Assembly (NCBI RefSeq): GCF_012584455.1
Contig: NZ_JABAEB010000001.1
Location: 62,001-126,000 of the forward strand
Reading direction: 5' to 3'
Length of the DNA stretch: 64,000 bases
Source: Shewanella oncorhynchi
GTDB taxonomy: Bacteria; Pseudomonadota; Gammaproteobacteria; Enterobacterales; Shewanellaceae
Shown piece by piece: positions 42,692 through 53,423 of this stretch. Position 1 is the first letter of the stretch; every line of letters begins with the position of its first letter. The position numbers were made by a program, and so were the translations under genes. A model generated the notes under the pieces. It searched no databases and was not told the origin of the DNA. It was given only the letters and a program-made list of their open reading frames with translations.

Positions 42692-44422
42692 GTGGATGCA
42701 GATTCCATCAATAGTTTTTTTCTGATTGGCGCCTTGCTTACAGCAGTGAGTGTTTTACTTAGTCCTATGTCTTCCCGTTTGGGCATCCCTATTTTATTGA
42801 TTTTCCTCGCTGTGGGTATTTTGGCTGGCGAAGATGGCCTTGGTGGAATCCAGTTTGATGATTATTCAACTTCCTATTTAGTCAGTAACTTAGCCTTAGC
42901 GATTATTTTACTCGATGGCGGTATGCGCACCCGCGTTGCCAGTTTTAGGGTGGCGCTATGGCCTGCATTATCGTTGGCGACCTTTGGCGTTGCCATTACG
43001 ACCAGTATCACCGGCATGATGGCCGCATGGTTGTTCGACTTGCATTGGTTGCAAGGTTTGCTGGTGGGCGCGATTGTGGGCTCGACCGATGCCGCTGCGG
43101 TATTTTCCCTGCTTAAAGGGCGTAGCCTTAATGAGCGGGTTGGTGCGACCTTAGAAATTGAGTCCGGCAGTAATGATCCCATGGCGGTATTCTTAACCGT
43201 AACCTTGATTGCCATTCTTGCCAATGTCGACAGTGAGTTGTCCTTCAGCTTTATGCTTATTAGCTTTATAAAGCAATTTGGTCTGGGGATCTGTTTAGGT
43301 TTGGGCGGCGGCTGGATGCTGTGGAAGCTCGTCAATTTAAGCAAGTTAGCTGATGGTCTGTACTCTATTTTAGTTTTAAGCGGTGGTCTGATTATTTATG
43401 CTGCGTCCAACAAACTGGGTGGTAGCGGTATTCTGTCGATTTACTTAGTGGGTCTGTTCCTCGGCAATAAGCCAACCCGTGGCCGTCATGCGATTTTGAA
43501 CGTACTGGATGGTATGACTTGGGTCAGTCAAATCGGCATGTTCCTCGTATTAGGGTTATTGCTTACCCCTTCAGATTTAGTCGATATCATGATCCCAGGT
43601 TTTGCTCTGGCATTCGGAATGATTTTATTTGCTCGCCCTGTCGCCGTATGGATCAGTCTATTGCCATTTAAGAGCTTTAGCAGTCGCGACCGCTGGTTTA
43701 TTTCTTGGGTGGGGTTACGCGGCGCTGTGCCTATCATCTTAGCAGTATTCCCTATGATGGCGGGCTTACCGGGTGCTCAGTTGTACTTCAACTTAGCCTT
43801 CTTCGTTGTATTAGTGTCGTTGCTGGTTCAAGGTGCATCTTTGACCACAGCAGCGCGTTTAGCTAAGGTGGAACTGCCCCCAAAGCCGTTACCCGTTTCG
43901 CGCTCGGGAGTTGAAATTTACCCGAGCAGCGAATGGGAAGTGTTTGTCTATCGTTTGAGTGAAAGTAAGTGGTGTATTGGTGAGCCGCTAAAGCGCTTGG
44001 CTATGCCAGATGGGACACGGATTGCGGCGGTATTTAGGGATGACACTTTGCTGCATCCATCGGGTAGCACTCGTCTCGAGGCGGGCGATATACTCTGTGT
44101 GCTGGGTCAGGAGAAAAGTTTAGAAGCCTTGAGTAACCTCTTTAGCCAAGCGCCAGAAAATAAAGAAGTACAACGATTCTTCGGTGATTTCTTTATTGAA
44201 ACAGACGTTAAGCTTGCGGATCTCGCGCCTATTTATGGTTTGAGTTTAGATAATCTCGCTGATGATATGACAGTCGCAGACCTTGTGGTATCTCAGCTTG
44301 GTGCTAATCCTGTACTTGGGGATCAGTTCCACTGGCAGTCGTTGCATTGGGTGGTGGCGGGGCTGTATGAAGGTAAAGTCACTAACGTAGGTATTCGTTT
44401 ACCGACTGAGAATGCGCTCTAA
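42692..44422 (+). CDS. cvrA: K+/H+ antiporter of the CvrA/NhaP2 family
   Basis: A 576-residue protein exchanging K+ (and possibly Na+) for protons across the inner membrane. About twelve helices in the N-terminal 400 residues, including [20 protein letters not shown] and [14 protein letters not shown] with the conserved Asn-Asp pair of the CPA1 ion site. [18 protein letters not shown] is typical. The C-terminal part (about 410-576) is a soluble TrkA-C-like and CorC/HlyC-like region, as in NhaP2. Length matches E. coli CvrA (578). The start is GTG after an almost ideal ribosome-binding site AAGGAGG. Confidence 0.92.
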   Translation: MDADSINSFFLIGALLTAVSVLLSPMSSRLGIPILLIFLAVGILAGEDGLGGIQFDDYSTSYLVSNLALAIILLDGGMRTRVASFRVALWPALSLATFGVAITTSITGMMAAWLFDLHWLQGLLVGAIVGSTDAAAVFSLLKGRSLNERVGATLEIESGSNDPMAVFLTVTLIAILANVDSELSFSFMLISFIKQFGLGICLGLGGGWMLWKLVNLSKLADGLYSILVLSGGLIIYAASNKLGGSGILSIYLVGLFLGNKPTRGRHAILNVLDGMTWVSQIGMFLVLGLLLTPSDLVDIMIPGFALAFGMILFARPVAVWISLLPFKSFSSRDRWFISWVGLRGAVPIILAVFPMMAGLPGAQLYFNLAFFVVLVSLLVQGASLTTAARLAKVELPPKPLPVSRSGVEIYPSSEWEVFVYRLSESKWCIGEPLKRLAMPDGTRIAAVFRDDTLLHPSGSTRLEAGDILCVLGQEKSLEALSNLFSQAPENKEVQRFFGDFFIETDVKLADLAPIYGLSLDNLADDMTVADLVVSQLGANPVLGDQFHWQSLHWVVAGLYEGKVTNVGIRLPTENAL

Positions 44423-44463
44423 TCCTATGTGCTAGATGGTCCTTACTATCGAAAGTTACCATA

Positions 44464-44493
44464 AAAAATGCCAGCTTATTTGCTGGCATTTTT
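44464..44493. terminator. Bidirectional terminator, cvrA and acyltransferase
   Basis: Perfect 12-base arms AAAAATGCCAGC and complement with a 6-base loop, between convergent stops at 44422 and 44514. Confidence 0.93.
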
Positions 44494-44513
44494 GTATTCA
44501 AAGCTAATTGAGC

Positions 44514-45452
44514 TTATTGATATAAAGATTTGTCCGTTGGGTCGGGACGGGTCTTAAAGCGGCGATGTAACCACATATATTGGGCGCGGTTTTTATCTAT
44601 GATGGATTCAATAATCTTGTTACCGCGAATCGCGTCGGCTAATTCATCTTCGCCGGGAAAATTATCCAGCGGTGGCATCACTTCAATTCGATAGCCTTTA
44701 TCATCTGTAGTACGTTCCACAAAAAAAGGCAGGACTTTGGCTTTGCCGAGTTTAGCTAACGTGGTGGCACCGGTAATCGTTGCCGCATCTGGCATGGCAT
44801 AAAATGGGATAAATACCGCACTGGAACGGCCAAAGTCTTGATCGGCCGTGTACCAAATCACATCGGGATTGCGTAGGCAGCGTATCATTTGGCGCAAGTC
44901 GCGTTTAGAAACGAGACCTTTATTCGAGCGTAAACGGCCTTTGACCTGCAGGTATTCCATCACAGGATTATTGTGTGGGCGATAAACCCCCACGCCGGGT
45001 TGGAATTGGCCGAAGATACGTGCGCCCATTTCCAGCGGCAAACAATGCACGGCAAAGAGAATAACTCCGTGGCCAGCATTTAACGTGTCTTGTACGTGTT
45101 CTTCGCCTTTGATACTCATGTGCTGCTGCACTTTTTCATCGGGCCACCACCATGCATTGATGGTATCGAAAATGGCTTTGCCCGTTTCTTCAAAGTTACG
45201 CGTGAGTAAATCTTCTCGCTGTGCTTCCGTCATTTCAGGGAAACAGAGGGTCAAGTTACGGCGCGCTGTGTGGGTGCGGCCAGCTGCGAATTTCATCACT
45301 AAGCGACCCAATCCCTTACCCAGCGTCATCTGCCAAGGAAGCGGTAGAAGTTGAGTTAAACGCATCAAAAATACGCCAAACCACATGGGCCAATGCTTAG
45401 GATGATATAAAGAAGATGAAAACTCGGCTTTCTCGACCACAAAAATACTCAC
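44514..45452 (-). CDS. Lipid A biosynthesis acyltransferase (LpxL/LpxM/LpxP family)
   Basis: A 312-residue inner-membrane enzyme transferring a secondary acyl chain to Kdo2-lipid IVA. One N-terminal membrane helix (MWFGVFLMRLTQLLPLPW) anchors it. The catalytic HX4E motif is HCLPLE near residue 137; later blocks include VGVYRPHNNPVMEYLQVKGR and WYTADQDFGRSSAVFIPFYA, conserved in the HtrB family. The start MSIFVVEKAEFSSS is unusual for LpxL; a later start is possible but no good site is seen. Its neighbour hldE supplies the heptose of the core, so both act in LPS assembly. Confidence 0.9.
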   Translation of the reverse strand: MSIFVVEKAEFSSSLYHPKHWPMWFGVFLMRLTQLLPLPWQMTLGKGLGRLVMKFAAGRTHTARRNLTLCFPEMTEAQREDLLTRNFEETGKAIFDTINAWWWPDEKVQQHMSIKGEEHVQDTLNAGHGVILFAVHCLPLEMGARIFGQFQPGVGVYRPHNNPVMEYLQVKGRLRSNKGLVSKRDLRQMIRCLRNPDVIWYTADQDFGRSSAVFIPFYAMPDAATITGATTLAKLGKAKVLPFFVERTTDDKGYRIEVMPPLDNFPGEDELADAIRGNKIIESIIDKNRAQYMWLHRRFKTRPDPTDKSLYQ

Positions 45453-45543
45453 TACTTTTGAAAATTACTGCTCATTCTAACTCAATTTTTGCTGAAAATT
45501 AGGTACAATCACGGTTTAATTTCTGCATAAAGATAAGAGCACT

Positions 45544-46974
45544 ATGAAGGTTTCTCTGCCAGCATTTGAAAAAGCCAGAGTGTTAGTCGTCGGCGATGTG
45601 ATGTTAGACCGCTATTGGGTTGGCCCTACGGGACGTATCTCCCCTGAAGCCCCCGTACCTGTGGTGAAGATTAATCAAGTCGAAGACAGACCCGGCGGCG
45701 CGGCCAACGTGGCGCTCAATATCGCGACCTTAGGAGGGCAAGTCCAACTTGCCGGGCTCGTCGGCCAAGATGATACTGCCCATGCCCTAACGCTCGGTGT
45801 GCAAACTTTAGGGGTTGAACCCCAATGGTTAAGTATTGCTGATAAACCAACCATCACTAAGTTGCGGGTGTTATCACGAAATCAGCAGCTTATCCGCCTC
45901 GATTTCGAAGAAGCCTTCGACAAGGCCGATAGCGTGCGTTTATTGAAACAATCCGAGGCCTTACTCGATTCTGTCGATGTTGTGGTGTTGTCCGACTATG
46001 CAAAGGGCGCTATCGATCAGCCGCGAGATTTTATTGCATTAGCGCGTTCGAAAGGTGTGATGGTATTAGTCGATCCTAAGGGCAGTGACTTTGGTCGTTA
46101 TCATGGCGCGTCGCTAATTACCCCAAATATGAGCGAGTTTGAAGCAGTTGTTGGCACTGTGACCTCTGAAGCCGACCTGCTGGAAAAAGCCCGTGGCTTA
46201 CTCAAGCAACATCATTTTGATGCCATTTTAGTCACCCGCTCTGAAAAGGGCATGACCTTAGTGACCGCTAATGCGCCTGAGTTGCACATTCCTACCGTTG
46301 CCCGTGAAGTCTATGATGTGACGGGTGCTGGCGATACTGTGATTTCAGCCTTAGCAACCTCATTAGCCGCGGGCGCCGATTTACCGCAGGCTTGCGCAAT
46401 TGCGAACACCGCCGCTGGCGTTGTGGTAGGTAAACTTGGCACTTCTACCGTGAGCCGCATTGAGCTTATTGAAGCCCTAGCTTTGCACCATGGAGAATCG
46501 GGTTTTGGGGTGGTGAGTGAAGATCAACTGGCCTACGCCTTAGAGCAAGCCAAACTACGCGGTGAACGTGTGGTGATGACTAATGGTTGCTTTGATATTT
46601 TACATGCGGGCCACGTGAGCTATCTTAAACAGGCGAAAGCTTTGGGCGATCGTTTGATCGTCGCGGTAAATGATGATGCCTCGGTTAAACGCCTCAAGGG
46701 TGAAGGCCGTCCAGTTAATCAGGTTGATCGTCGTATGGCTGTGCTCGCTGGCTTAGCTTCTGTCGATTGGGTTGTGCCTTTTAGTGAAGATACGCCGCAG
46801 CGCATCATTACTCGATTGCTGCCAAATCTACTGGTTAAAGGCGGCGACTATAAGCTTGAAGATATCGCGGGTGGCGCTGAAGTGATTGCCGCAGGTGGCC
46901 AAGTGCAAGTGCTGGGCTTTGAGGATGGCATATCAACGACAGCGATTATACAAAATATCATGGCGAATCAGTGA
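45544..46974 (+). CDS. hldE: HldE, bifunctional heptose kinase / ADP-heptose synthase
   Basis: A 476-residue enzyme of LPS core heptose synthesis. The N-terminal PfkB-type kinase (1-about 320) phosphorylates heptose-7-phosphate; it shows [17 protein letters not shown] and the catalytic [14 protein letters not shown]. The C-terminal nucleotidyltransferase (about 340-476) attaches AMP; it shows [19 protein letters not shown] with the HxGH motif and [20 protein letters not shown]. Length equals E. coli HldE (477). The last bases overlap the next gene's GTG start. In E. coli it lies after glnE; here it is about 16 kb further on. Confidence 0.96.
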   Translation: MKVSLPAFEKARVLVVGDVMLDRYWVGPTGRISPEAPVPVVKINQVEDRPGGAANVALNIATLGGQVQLAGLVGQDDTAHALTLGVQTLGVEPQWLSIADKPTITKLRVLSRNQQLIRLDFEEAFDKADSVRLLKQSEALLDSVDVVVLSDYAKGAIDQPRDFIALARSKGVMVLVDPKGSDFGRYHGASLITPNMSEFEAVVGTVTSEADLLEKARGLLKQHHFDAILVTRSEKGMTLVTANAPELHIPTVAREVYDVTGAGDTVISALATSLAAGADLPQACAIANTAAGVVVGKLGTSTVSRIELIEALALHHGESGFGVVSEDQLAYALEQAKLRGERVVMTNGCFDILHAGHVSYLKQAKALGDRLIVAVNDDASVKRLKGEGRPVNQVDRRMAVLAGLASVDWVVPFSEDTPQRIITRLLPNLLVKGGDYKLEDIAGGAEVIAAGGQVQVLGFEDGISTTAIIQNIMANQ

Positions 46975-47798
46975 GCTTAGTCGCTCTGGCATTCGCATCT
47001 AGCCTGACTTGGACGCCCATTGCCGATAAGCAGGCTTTGATTTGCCCTTTACCAGAGCTTGGCACTTGCTTGGCATTATTGCCAGAGCAAGTGTTGGCGC
47101 AGCTTCCTGCAACACTCGAACAATTTAGGCTTGATTTAGGCCGCAGAAGTGCCATGGTCATACCCGTCGATGACAATAAGATTGCGGGCCTAGTCTTAGT
47201 GAATGAGCAGCGGACACCGCAAGTACAGTTAGCCAGTGTCGATATGGTGACCTACCAATTACCTTTGCTTGAACAGCCGCAATTAACCCTATGGCATGAG
47301 CTCGGTCATTTGGAGAACCTTGCTCTGCAAGGCTCTGTGTTACCGACTCACTTGAGTGCATATCAACATGAATGGCTAGCTGACATTTATTTGGTTTGGC
47401 GTATCGCACGGGAGAAAAATGATTTTGCCTTGGCGTGGCAGCAATACCACAGACGCAATCTTGATGCATTAACAAGCCCGCAATACTTGTCGCATTGGAG
47501 TTCGCCAATGTTGATACAAGTGTTGCATCGATACGATGTTGCTCAAGTGGCTAAATTTGCCGAATATCGGGACTTTTTAACGAATTTTTACCCTAAAGCC
47601 GAGCAATTAGAGCCGAGATTATTAGGTGAGTATTCGAGCTTAATGCAACGCACTTTTGGCGCGAGTGTATTGCAACCCCTTCCTGAATATCTATTTTGGC
47701 GAAAAGCTGATCTTGGACACTATCTCCAACCGACGTTCGTTTTACTCATGGGCGAAGAAAAAGCACATAACTGGTTGGTACAAAATTCAATGTTATGA
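46971..47798 (+). CDS. Predicted thermolysin-like zinc metallopeptidase, coupled to hldE
   Basis: A 275-residue protein not assigned to a named family. Its GTG start overlaps the hldE stop (GTGA), so it is translated from the same message. The active-site signature is [13 protein letters not shown] (His109-Glu110-x-x-His113), and 20 residues later Glu134-Trp-Leu-Ala-Asp138 in [14 protein letters not shown]. HExxH plus ExxxD at this spacing is the gluzincin (thermolysin-type) zinc arrangement. The N-terminus [20 protein letters not shown] may be a short signal or anchor. Metal binding is inferred; the substrate is unknown. Coupling to a heptose enzyme hints at an envelope role. Confidence 0.7.
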   Translation: MSLVALAFASSLTWTPIADKQALICPLPELGTCLALLPEQVLAQLPATLEQFRLDLGRRSAMVIPVDDNKIAGLVLVNEQRTPQVQLASVDMVTYQLPLLEQPQLTLWHELGHLENLALQGSVLPTHLSAYQHEWLADIYLVWRIAREKNDFALAWQQYHRRNLDALTSPQYLSHWSSPMLIQVLHRYDVAQVAKFAEYRDFLTNFYPKAEQLEPRLLGEYSSLMQRTFGASVLQPLPEYLFWRKADLGHYLQPTFVLLMGEEKAHNWLVQNSML

Positions 47799-47949
47799 AT
47801 GTGTTAATTAAATCGGTGGTGAAGCCTGTTTTAAACTGAACCCTAGCTGAACAAAAGTGAAATACGCTGGTTACGGCCCAGTGAACAGCAGTAATCCCTG
47901 AGCGGCTTTGGTAAGCTTTCCCCCTAAAAATAAGAGGGGAGACATTACT

Positions 47950-48429
47950 ATGGCTAAGCGCTCGCGAGTACAAACTGAGCAAACCATAAATCAAATTATG
48001 GATGAAGCGTTAAGACAAATTTTGACTATCGGCTTTGAGACTATGTCTTATACTACGTTATCTGAAGCAACGGGTATTAGTCGCACAGGTATTAGTCACC
48101 ATTTTCCACGCAAAAGCGATTTTCTTGTTCGTTTAGATAGTCGTATCGGCAATCTATTTGTTGCTGCGCTGGATTTTTCTAGCCAAGAGGCATTGGAAAC
48201 ATCCTGGATGCAGGCAATGCAGGAAGAGCATTACCGCGCAGTATTAAGACTGTTCTTTAGTCTTTGTGGTGGTGCGAATAATGAAATTACCCTCTTTAGA
48301 GCGGTGAGTACAGCGCGTCAGCAAGCGATTGCTGAGTTAGGCTTAGCGGGCGATCGCACGATCAACCATTTATTAGGCCGTACAGCTGTGATGTTGCTAT
48401 CCAATTTTGATGTGGCAAAAGCAGCATAA
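47950..48429 (+). CDS. TetR family-like transcriptional regulator
   Basis: A 159-residue regulator. The N-terminal TetR helix-turn-helix reads ALRQILTIGFETMSYTTLSE followed by ATGISRTGISHHFPRKSDFL, the recognition helix containing the usual GISHHFPRK ending. The C-terminal ligand domain is short for TetR (usual total 190-210). The start at 47950 is chosen because GAGGGGAG lies 8 bases upstream; the frame is open 14 codons earlier. No divergent gene is controlled; its own terminator follows. Ligand and targets unknown. Confidence 0.85.
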   Translation: MAKRSRVQTEQTINQIMDEALRQILTIGFETMSYTTLSEATGISRTGISHHFPRKSDFLVRLDSRIGNLFVAALDFSSQEALETSWMQAMQEEHYRAVLRLFFSLCGGANNEITLFRAVSTARQQAIAELGLAGDRTINHLLGRTAVMLLSNFDVAKAA

Positions 48430-48454
48430 TAGACTGACCAATGAATATAAAAAT

Positions 48455-48476
48455 GGAGCCTAATGGCTCCTTTTTT
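48455..48476 (+). terminator. Terminator of the TetR-like gene
   Basis: GGAGCC, loop TAAT, GGCTCC, followed by six T; 25 bp after the stop. Confidence 0.92.
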
Positions 48477-48597
48477 GTGGGTAAAAATCGTGATTTGTAC
48501 TGAGGTAAGTCATACCCCAATAGTGTAGGATGACCACTCAATAATGATTTAAGTTAGTGATATTGCCTTGTACTCTTGATTTGACAGGATAAAACAT

Positions 48598-49182
48598 ATG
48601 GACATGACACCCATCTCTAATGAGGCAGATATGCCTAAACGCACCATTAAGCTTGATAACACTGAGCTTATCAAAACCAGTTTTTGGGTGAGTCAGATTT
48701 TTATAATCATTGCGACTGTTGTTGGCGTGTATTTAGCCGCGCAAGAAGGGTTGTCACAGGCAATTAAATTTGATGCCCTGAGCAATATGCAGAATAACTA
48801 TCATCTGCGTCATGCCCTATATGACGAAGTGAGTGACAATGTTGAAATCTTGAGTCATTACGCTGACACAGTTGAGACTATGAGTAGTAATAGTTTAGTG
48901 AAAATGCATCCGCAGATGGGATTATTTGTCTGGGATAACATGCGCTATTCTGCTAATGCGCTAGAAACACCGAGTGATATTTTGTCTGATATTCGTCGTT
49001 TGTATTTAGAGTCTGAGAAGATCATTAGCAATATTGAAACCCGTCACTATAGCGTTTCTTACGGTAAGGATCAGTTGCAAAATGTATTGAGTAAAATCAA
49101 AGAAGATACTTTGCCAAAACTCAAAACGAATTATGAAACCCTGTCAAAAGAGCTTAAAGATAACGATATTGCCGTCGACTAA
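48598..49182 (+). CDS. Single-pass membrane protein of unknown function
   Basis: A 194-residue protein without a recognised family. A hydrophilic start of about 25 residues is followed by one membrane helix at about 29-50 (FWVSQIFIIIATVVGVYLAA). The rest is helical and hydrophilic: QEGLSQAIKFDALSNMQNNY, then long helices with charged residues, likely periplasmic (inside-positive N-terminus with Lys/Arg). It ends in a Lys-rich helix KLKTNYETLSKELKDNDI. The start has no strong ribosome-binding site, and an ATG two codons later is possible. It is flanked by hairpins on both sides and likely forms its own unit. Confidence 0.65.
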   Translation: MDMTPISNEADMPKRTIKLDNTELIKTSFWVSQIFIIIATVVGVYLAAQEGLSQAIKFDALSNMQNNYHLRHALYDEVSDNVEILSHYADTVETMSSNSLVKMHPQMGLFVWDNMRYSANALETPSDILSDIRRLYLESEKIISNIETRHYSVSYGKDQLQNVLSKIKEDTLPKLKTNYETLSKELKDNDIAVD

Positions 49183-49205
49183 CGTATCTTGGCTTAGCTC
49201 CCCCC

Positions 49206-49240
49206 CAAACATCAGGGGTCATTCTTATCCCTGATGTTTG
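49206..49240. terminator. Hairpin after the single-pass membrane gene
   Basis: CAAACATCAGGG pairs perfectly with CCCTGATGTTTG around an 11-base loop, 24 bp after the stop. No T-run; probably Rho-independent termination is weak, so confidence is moderate. Confidence 0.5.
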
Positions 49241-49379
49241 AATCCATTGATGAATTCAGTGTTGCTGACAACACCTTTGCCTGATCAGCTTTAGTCCCCC
49301 ATTATTTTATGGCACTTAAGTTAATGATGAATCTAGCCAGCTTTTATTCGTCTGCATTTGTCATCAAAACCTTGTTGAG

Positions 49380-49760
49380 TTAGCTTAATTCCTGTCGATA
49401 GGCTTGAGTTAATTTTTGCTGTTGTAGATAGATGCGAATCGCCAAGAAGGTTAATGCGGCAGCAATCACGGCACTGATTGCGTGGTGTAAGACTAAGTGA
49501 CTTATCAGGAATGTGGGCAAGTCTTCAAAGCTGTCGATAAGGAAAAGCTTAGTGATTAAGCCGATATAGACGAGAAGATGCAGAGCCGCACCAGTGATAA
49601 AGAGTCGTTTAAATTTATCAATCAGTTTGATATCTAAATTGATATTAAACCATCGACAAAACAGGTACCCACTCAGGCCGATGGTAATCGATATCCAGCC
49701 AAGCCCGAGTAATGAGGTTTTGATTAACACGGCAGACAGGATAAACAGCCCAAGCAACAT
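49380..49760 (-). CDS. Small four-helix membrane protein of unknown function
   Basis: A 126-residue protein with about four hydrophobic helices: LLGLFILSAVLIKTSLLGLG, WISITIGLSGYLFCRWF, LFITGAALHLLVYIGLI and LHHAISAVIAAALTFLAIRI. The end QQQKLTQAYRQELS is hydrophilic. I do not recognise a family. AAGGAA lies 7 bases before the ATG. It is alone on its strand, convergent with the preceding gene. Confidence 0.65.
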   Translation of the reverse strand: MLLGLFILSAVLIKTSLLGLGWISITIGLSGYLFCRWFNINLDIKLIDKFKRLFITGAALHLLVYIGLITKLFLIDSFEDLPTFLISHLVLHHAISAVIAAALTFLAIRIYLQQQKLTQAYRQELS

Positions 49761-49898
49761 TTATTATTTCCTTAAACCAGCTTTAGATTTAACTTACTGT
49801 TTTAGCTTACATTAAGCATATCAGCATTGTAGGCAGATAAGCCTCGCATCATATTGGCGTAGAGACTAGCTTAATAGGCTTAAAAAAATGTGAAAAGA

Positions 49899-49919
49899 AA
49901 GGGAGCCAGTGGCTCCCTT
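49899..49919 (-). terminator. Terminator of pntAB
   Basis: AAGGGAGCC pairs with GGCTCCCTT around a 3-base loop, 63 bp beyond the pntB stop on the minus strand, followed by a T-rich stretch. Confidence 0.85.
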
Positions 49920-49981
49920 CATTTCTTTAGAATAGTGTTTATCGCCTAAGCGATTTCTACTCTGTTGATATTAAATCAAAC

Positions 49982-51466
49982 TCAAAGTGCCTTTAAAATG
50001 GCTTCAACACTGGCCTTAGCATCCCCAAACAGCATTTGGGTATTTTCTTTGAAGAACAGTGGGTTTTGCACGCCGGCATAACCTGTGTTCATCGAACGTT
50101 TAAAGCCAATCACGTTTTGCGCTTTCCACACTTCCAGCACTGGCATACCTGCGATTGGACTGCCTGGATCTTCCATTGCCGCGGGGTTAACCGTGTCGTT
50201 GGCGCCGATAACGAGCACGACATCTGTGTCTTTAAAGTCTTCGTTGATTTCGTCCATTTCGAGCACGATATCGTAGGGGACTTTCGCTTCAGCGAGCAGT
50301 ACGTTCATATGGCCTGGTAATCGACCAGCAACTGGATGGATACCAAAACGTACTTTCACGCCGCGATCACGTAGTTTTTGAGTGATTTCCGCAACAGGAT
50401 ATTGCGCCTGCGCCACTGCCATACCGTAACCCGGAGTGATGATGACTGAAGTGGCATTTTTCAGCATATCCGCCACATCTTCGGCGTTGGTTTCACGGTA
50501 TTCACCCATTTCTTCATCGGCAGTCGAGGCCACACCATCTGTGCCAAAGCCGCCCGCGATAACTGAAATAAATGAGCGATTCATGGCCTTACACATGATG
50601 TAAGACAGAATAGCACCCGATGAACCCACTAACGCGCCGACCACAATCAAGAGGTCGTTCGACAACATAAAGCCTGCCGCTGCCGCTGCCCAACCTGAGT
50701 AGGAGTTCAGCATAGACACAACCACTGGCATATCCGCGCCGCCAATGGATGCCACTAAATGCCAGCCAAAGGCGAAGGCAATCAAGGTCATCAACAGCAG
50801 TGCTGGCATAGTGCCGCCTGTCTGTACGAAGTATACCAACAGGGCGAAAGACACTAGCACTGCGACTAGGTTTAGCTTGTGGCGATGTGGCAGCATCAGA
50901 GGTTTAGATGAAATCAGTCCGCGTAACTTACAAAAGGCAACGATAGAACCCGTAAAGGTCACCGCACCGATGAAGATCCCGAGGAAGACTTCGACCAAGT
51001 GAATGTTAAGCATAGCGCCAGTGAGGTGCTCTTTGCTGGCGGTCTTCACCGCTTCACTTAGCGCATCTTGTACTGCGGCGAGGGTCGTATTGATATCACC
51101 ACCGACAGCCACCACGACTTGTGATACTTCCTGTGGGTGTAAGTCGATAAAGCTGTTGAAACCCACTAATACCGCGGCCATACCCACAAAGCTGTGCAAT
51201 ATAGCAACCAGTTCAGGCATTTCAGTCATTTCGACTTTTAGTGCTAAACGGATACCAATCGCGCCGCCAATCACCATAGCGATTAAGATCCACGCAATTC
51301 CGTTAGTATCGGGGTTGAAAATGGTAGCCAGTAGGGCGATTGCCATACCTAAGATACCGAATAAATTGCCGTGTTTTGCCGTCTCTTGCTTCGACAGTCC
51401 CGCGAGACTGAAGATGAAGAGAATGGCGGCAATAATGTAAGCTGCTGTTACCAGTCCTTGAGACAC
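49982..51466 (-). CDS. pntB: PntB, NAD(P) transhydrogenase beta subunit
   Basis: A 494-residue subunit of the proton-pumping transhydrogenase, which drives NADPH formation from NADH with the proton gradient. About nine membrane helices (residues 5-260) precede the NADP-binding domain III (about 310-494), with [60 protein letters not shown] and [20 protein letters not shown]. The start is GTG, 12 bp after the pntA stop, with AAGGGGG 6 bases upstream that overlaps the pntA stop region. Somewhat longer than E. coli PntB (462). Confidence 0.95.
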   Translation of the reverse strand: MSQGLVTAAYIIAAILFIFSLAGLSKQETAKHGNLFGILGMAIALLATIFNPDTNGIAWILIAMVIGGAIGIRLALKVEMTEMPELVAILHSFVGMAAVLVGFNSFIDLHPQEVSQVVVAVGGDINTTLAAVQDALSEAVKTASKEHLTGAMLNIHLVEVFLGIFIGAVTFTGSIVAFCKLRGLISSKPLMLPHRHKLNLVAVLVSFALLVYFVQTGGTMPALLLMTLIAFAFGWHLVASIGGADMPVVVSMLNSYSGWAAAAAGFMLSNDLLIVVGALVGSSGAILSYIMCKAMNRSFISVIAGGFGTDGVASTADEEMGEYRETNAEDVADMLKNATSVIITPGYGMAVAQAQYPVAEITQKLRDRGVKVRFGIHPVAGRLPGHMNVLLAEAKVPYDIVLEMDEINEDFKDTDVVLVIGANDTVNPAAMEDPGSPIAGMPVLEVWKAQNVIGFKRSMNTGYAGVQNPLFFKENTQMLFGDAKASVEAILKAL

Positions 51467-51477
51467 GTTAAACCCCC

Positions 51478-53004
51478 TTAATCCTTACGGAACATCTTCA
51501 GCATGCGCTGAGTGACGGTAAAGCCACCGAAGATGTTAATACTGGCGATCAGCACGGCGATAAACGCCAGTACAGTGACCAAAGTTGAACCCTGACCGAT
51601 TTGCAGTAGGGCGCCGACCACGATAATGCCAGAAATCGCGTTAGTGACTGACATTAGAGGCGTATGCAGTGAGTGGGATACGTTCCATACCACGTAATAG
51701 CCAACAACGCAGGACAGCAAGAATACTGTGAAATGCGACAGGAACTCTGGTGGTGCTACCGATGCCACGGCAGCAAATCCTGCAACGCCTAAGGCGGCGA
51801 GCACGTATTTGAGCTTAGATGGTGCCTTCGGAGTGGTATTTTTCGGCTCGATTTTCGCCGCTGGTTTTGCTGGCGCCGCAGAAACAGAAATCGGTGGTGG
51901 CGGGAAGGTCACTTCACCTTCTTTAATCACTGTCATATTGCGCATGACTACATCATCAAAGTTGATGCTGGCTGTGCCGTCCTTTTCTTTACACATTAAC
52001 TTCATCAGGTTGACTAAGTTAGTGCCGTAAAGCTGTGAGGATTGCGCCGGTAGACGACCGGGAAGGTCGGTATAACCAATCACTTTTACGCCGTTAGGAG
52101 TAACAAACAGCTCACCCGATTGCGTGTATTCGCAGTTACCACCCGTCGCAGCGGCTAAATCGACGATCACTGAGCCGCTCTTCATGCTATCAACCATGGC
52201 TTTGGTGATGAGCTTAGGCGCTGGACGACCAGGGATTAGCGCTGTGGTGATGATGATATCGACTTCTTTGGCTTGTTCGGCAAACAGTGCCATTTCGGCG
52301 GCAATAAATTCATCCGACATGGTTTTAGCATAACCGTCCGATGAACCACCTTCCTCGTTACCAAAATCCAGTTTAAGGAATTGGCCGCCCATAGATTCGA
52401 TTTGCTCGGCCACTTCTAAGCGGGTATCGAAGGCGCGCACTATGGCGCCAAGCGAACCAGCAGTACCAATGGCGGCAAGGCCAGCTACACCAGCACCAAT
52501 GACTAACACTTTGGCGGGCGGTACTTTACCAGCAGCGGTAATTTGGCCAGTAAAGAAACGGCCAAATTGATGTGCGGCTTCAACAACGGCGCGATATCCA
52601 CCAATGTTTGCCATAGAGGAGAGGGCATCAAGTGACTGGGCGCGGGAGATGCGTGGCACCATGTCCATTGCCATCACGTTGATCTTACGTTTAGATAACT
52701 TCGCAACCAGCTCAGGGTTTTGTGCGGGCCAAATAAAGCTGACGATAGTCGCCCCGTCTTTGATTTGTTCAATTTCGGCGTCGCTTGGCGCATTGACCTT
52801 AAAGATCAGATCGGCTTGCCAAACGTTTGTTGTCACCTTCGCGCCTGCAGCTTCAAAGGCTGCATCATCGAAACTTGACAGTTGACCCGCATTGGCCTCA
52901 ATAACAACTTCAAAGCCGAGTTTTTTAAGCTGCTCAACGGTGGCTGGGGTCGCGGCGACCCTAGTTTCACCGGCGAGACTTTCTCTCGGTATTCCAATCT
53001 GCAT
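51478..53004 (-). CDS. pntA: PntA, NAD(P) transhydrogenase alpha subunit
   Basis: A 508-residue subunit with the NAD-binding domain I and four membrane helices. It starts [20 protein letters not shown]. Domain I shows [20 protein letters not shown] with the Rossmann glycine motif and [21 protein letters not shown] Pro/Ala-rich linker (about 380-400) leads to helices [58 protein letters not shown] and [20 protein letters not shown]. Length matches E. coli PntA (510). First gene of pntAB; divergent from cysJIH. Confidence 0.95.
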   Translation of the reverse strand: MQIGIPRESLAGETRVAATPATVEQLKKLGFEVVIEANAGQLSSFDDAAFEAAGAKVTTNVWQADLIFKVNAPSDAEIEQIKDGATIVSFIWPAQNPELVAKLSKRKINVMAMDMVPRISRAQSLDALSSMANIGGYRAVVEAAHQFGRFFTGQITAAGKVPPAKVLVIGAGVAGLAAIGTAGSLGAIVRAFDTRLEVAEQIESMGGQFLKLDFGNEEGGSSDGYAKTMSDEFIAAEMALFAEQAKEVDIIITTALIPGRPAPKLITKAMVDSMKSGSVIVDLAAATGGNCEYTQSGELFVTPNGVKVIGYTDLPGRLPAQSSQLYGTNLVNLMKLMCKEKDGTASINFDDVVMRNMTVIKEGEVTFPPPPISVSAAPAKPAAKIEPKNTTPKAPSKLKYVLAALGVAGFAAVASVAPPEFLSHFTVFLLSCVVGYYVVWNVSHSLHTPLMSVTNAISGIIVVGALLQIGQGSTLVTVLAFIAVLIASINIFGGFTVTQRMLKMFRKD

Positions 53005-53423
53005 GACTACTCCCTGATGGTTTATATAATCGTTCCGCCTGCTGTTCTTCCTTCATCGTACTCAACTGCAAAATCTGTCGTCACCAGCGTTTATTCGGCG
53101 GGTGATTCGAGTCAGTTAGGGCATTCAATCTAGGATGGACACTTTTTGTTTTTAAAACAAACTATTCTGTGGGCAACAGAAATTATTGTTCGACAGGCTC
53201 ATGACCATTGTGGCAATACTTTAGCTTGGCACAAGTGCATATTTCTCAAGCAGGCCGTTTCTGCACTGGTCGGATCAAAAACTTTTAACCAGTGCACACT
53301 TTTGTAGCTTAAATTTTGCACTTTGTATATTCCAAAATGGAATTAAAAATCCTATTTTATTCTTTTTTGCTTTTCTTAAACCGCGATAAGCTTGTGGACA
53401 TTACACTGTCATAGGGCCGTCTC
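53005..53423. promoter_or_regulatory. Divergent promoter region, pntAB and cysJIH
   Basis: About 420 bp between divergent starts. It contains a 9-base perfect inverted repeat TGCACTGGT (53262-53270) and ACCAGTGCA (53288-53296), 17 bp apart, about 130 bp before cysJ, where a sulfur regulator such as CysB could bind. AGGG precedes the cysJ start. No coding frame or terminator was seen. Confidence 0.4.

Noticed and set aside
51003..51440. 145-codon open frame on the plus strand inside pntB
   Set aside because: Opposite-strand shadow of a clearly conserved coding region, with no plausible protein features.
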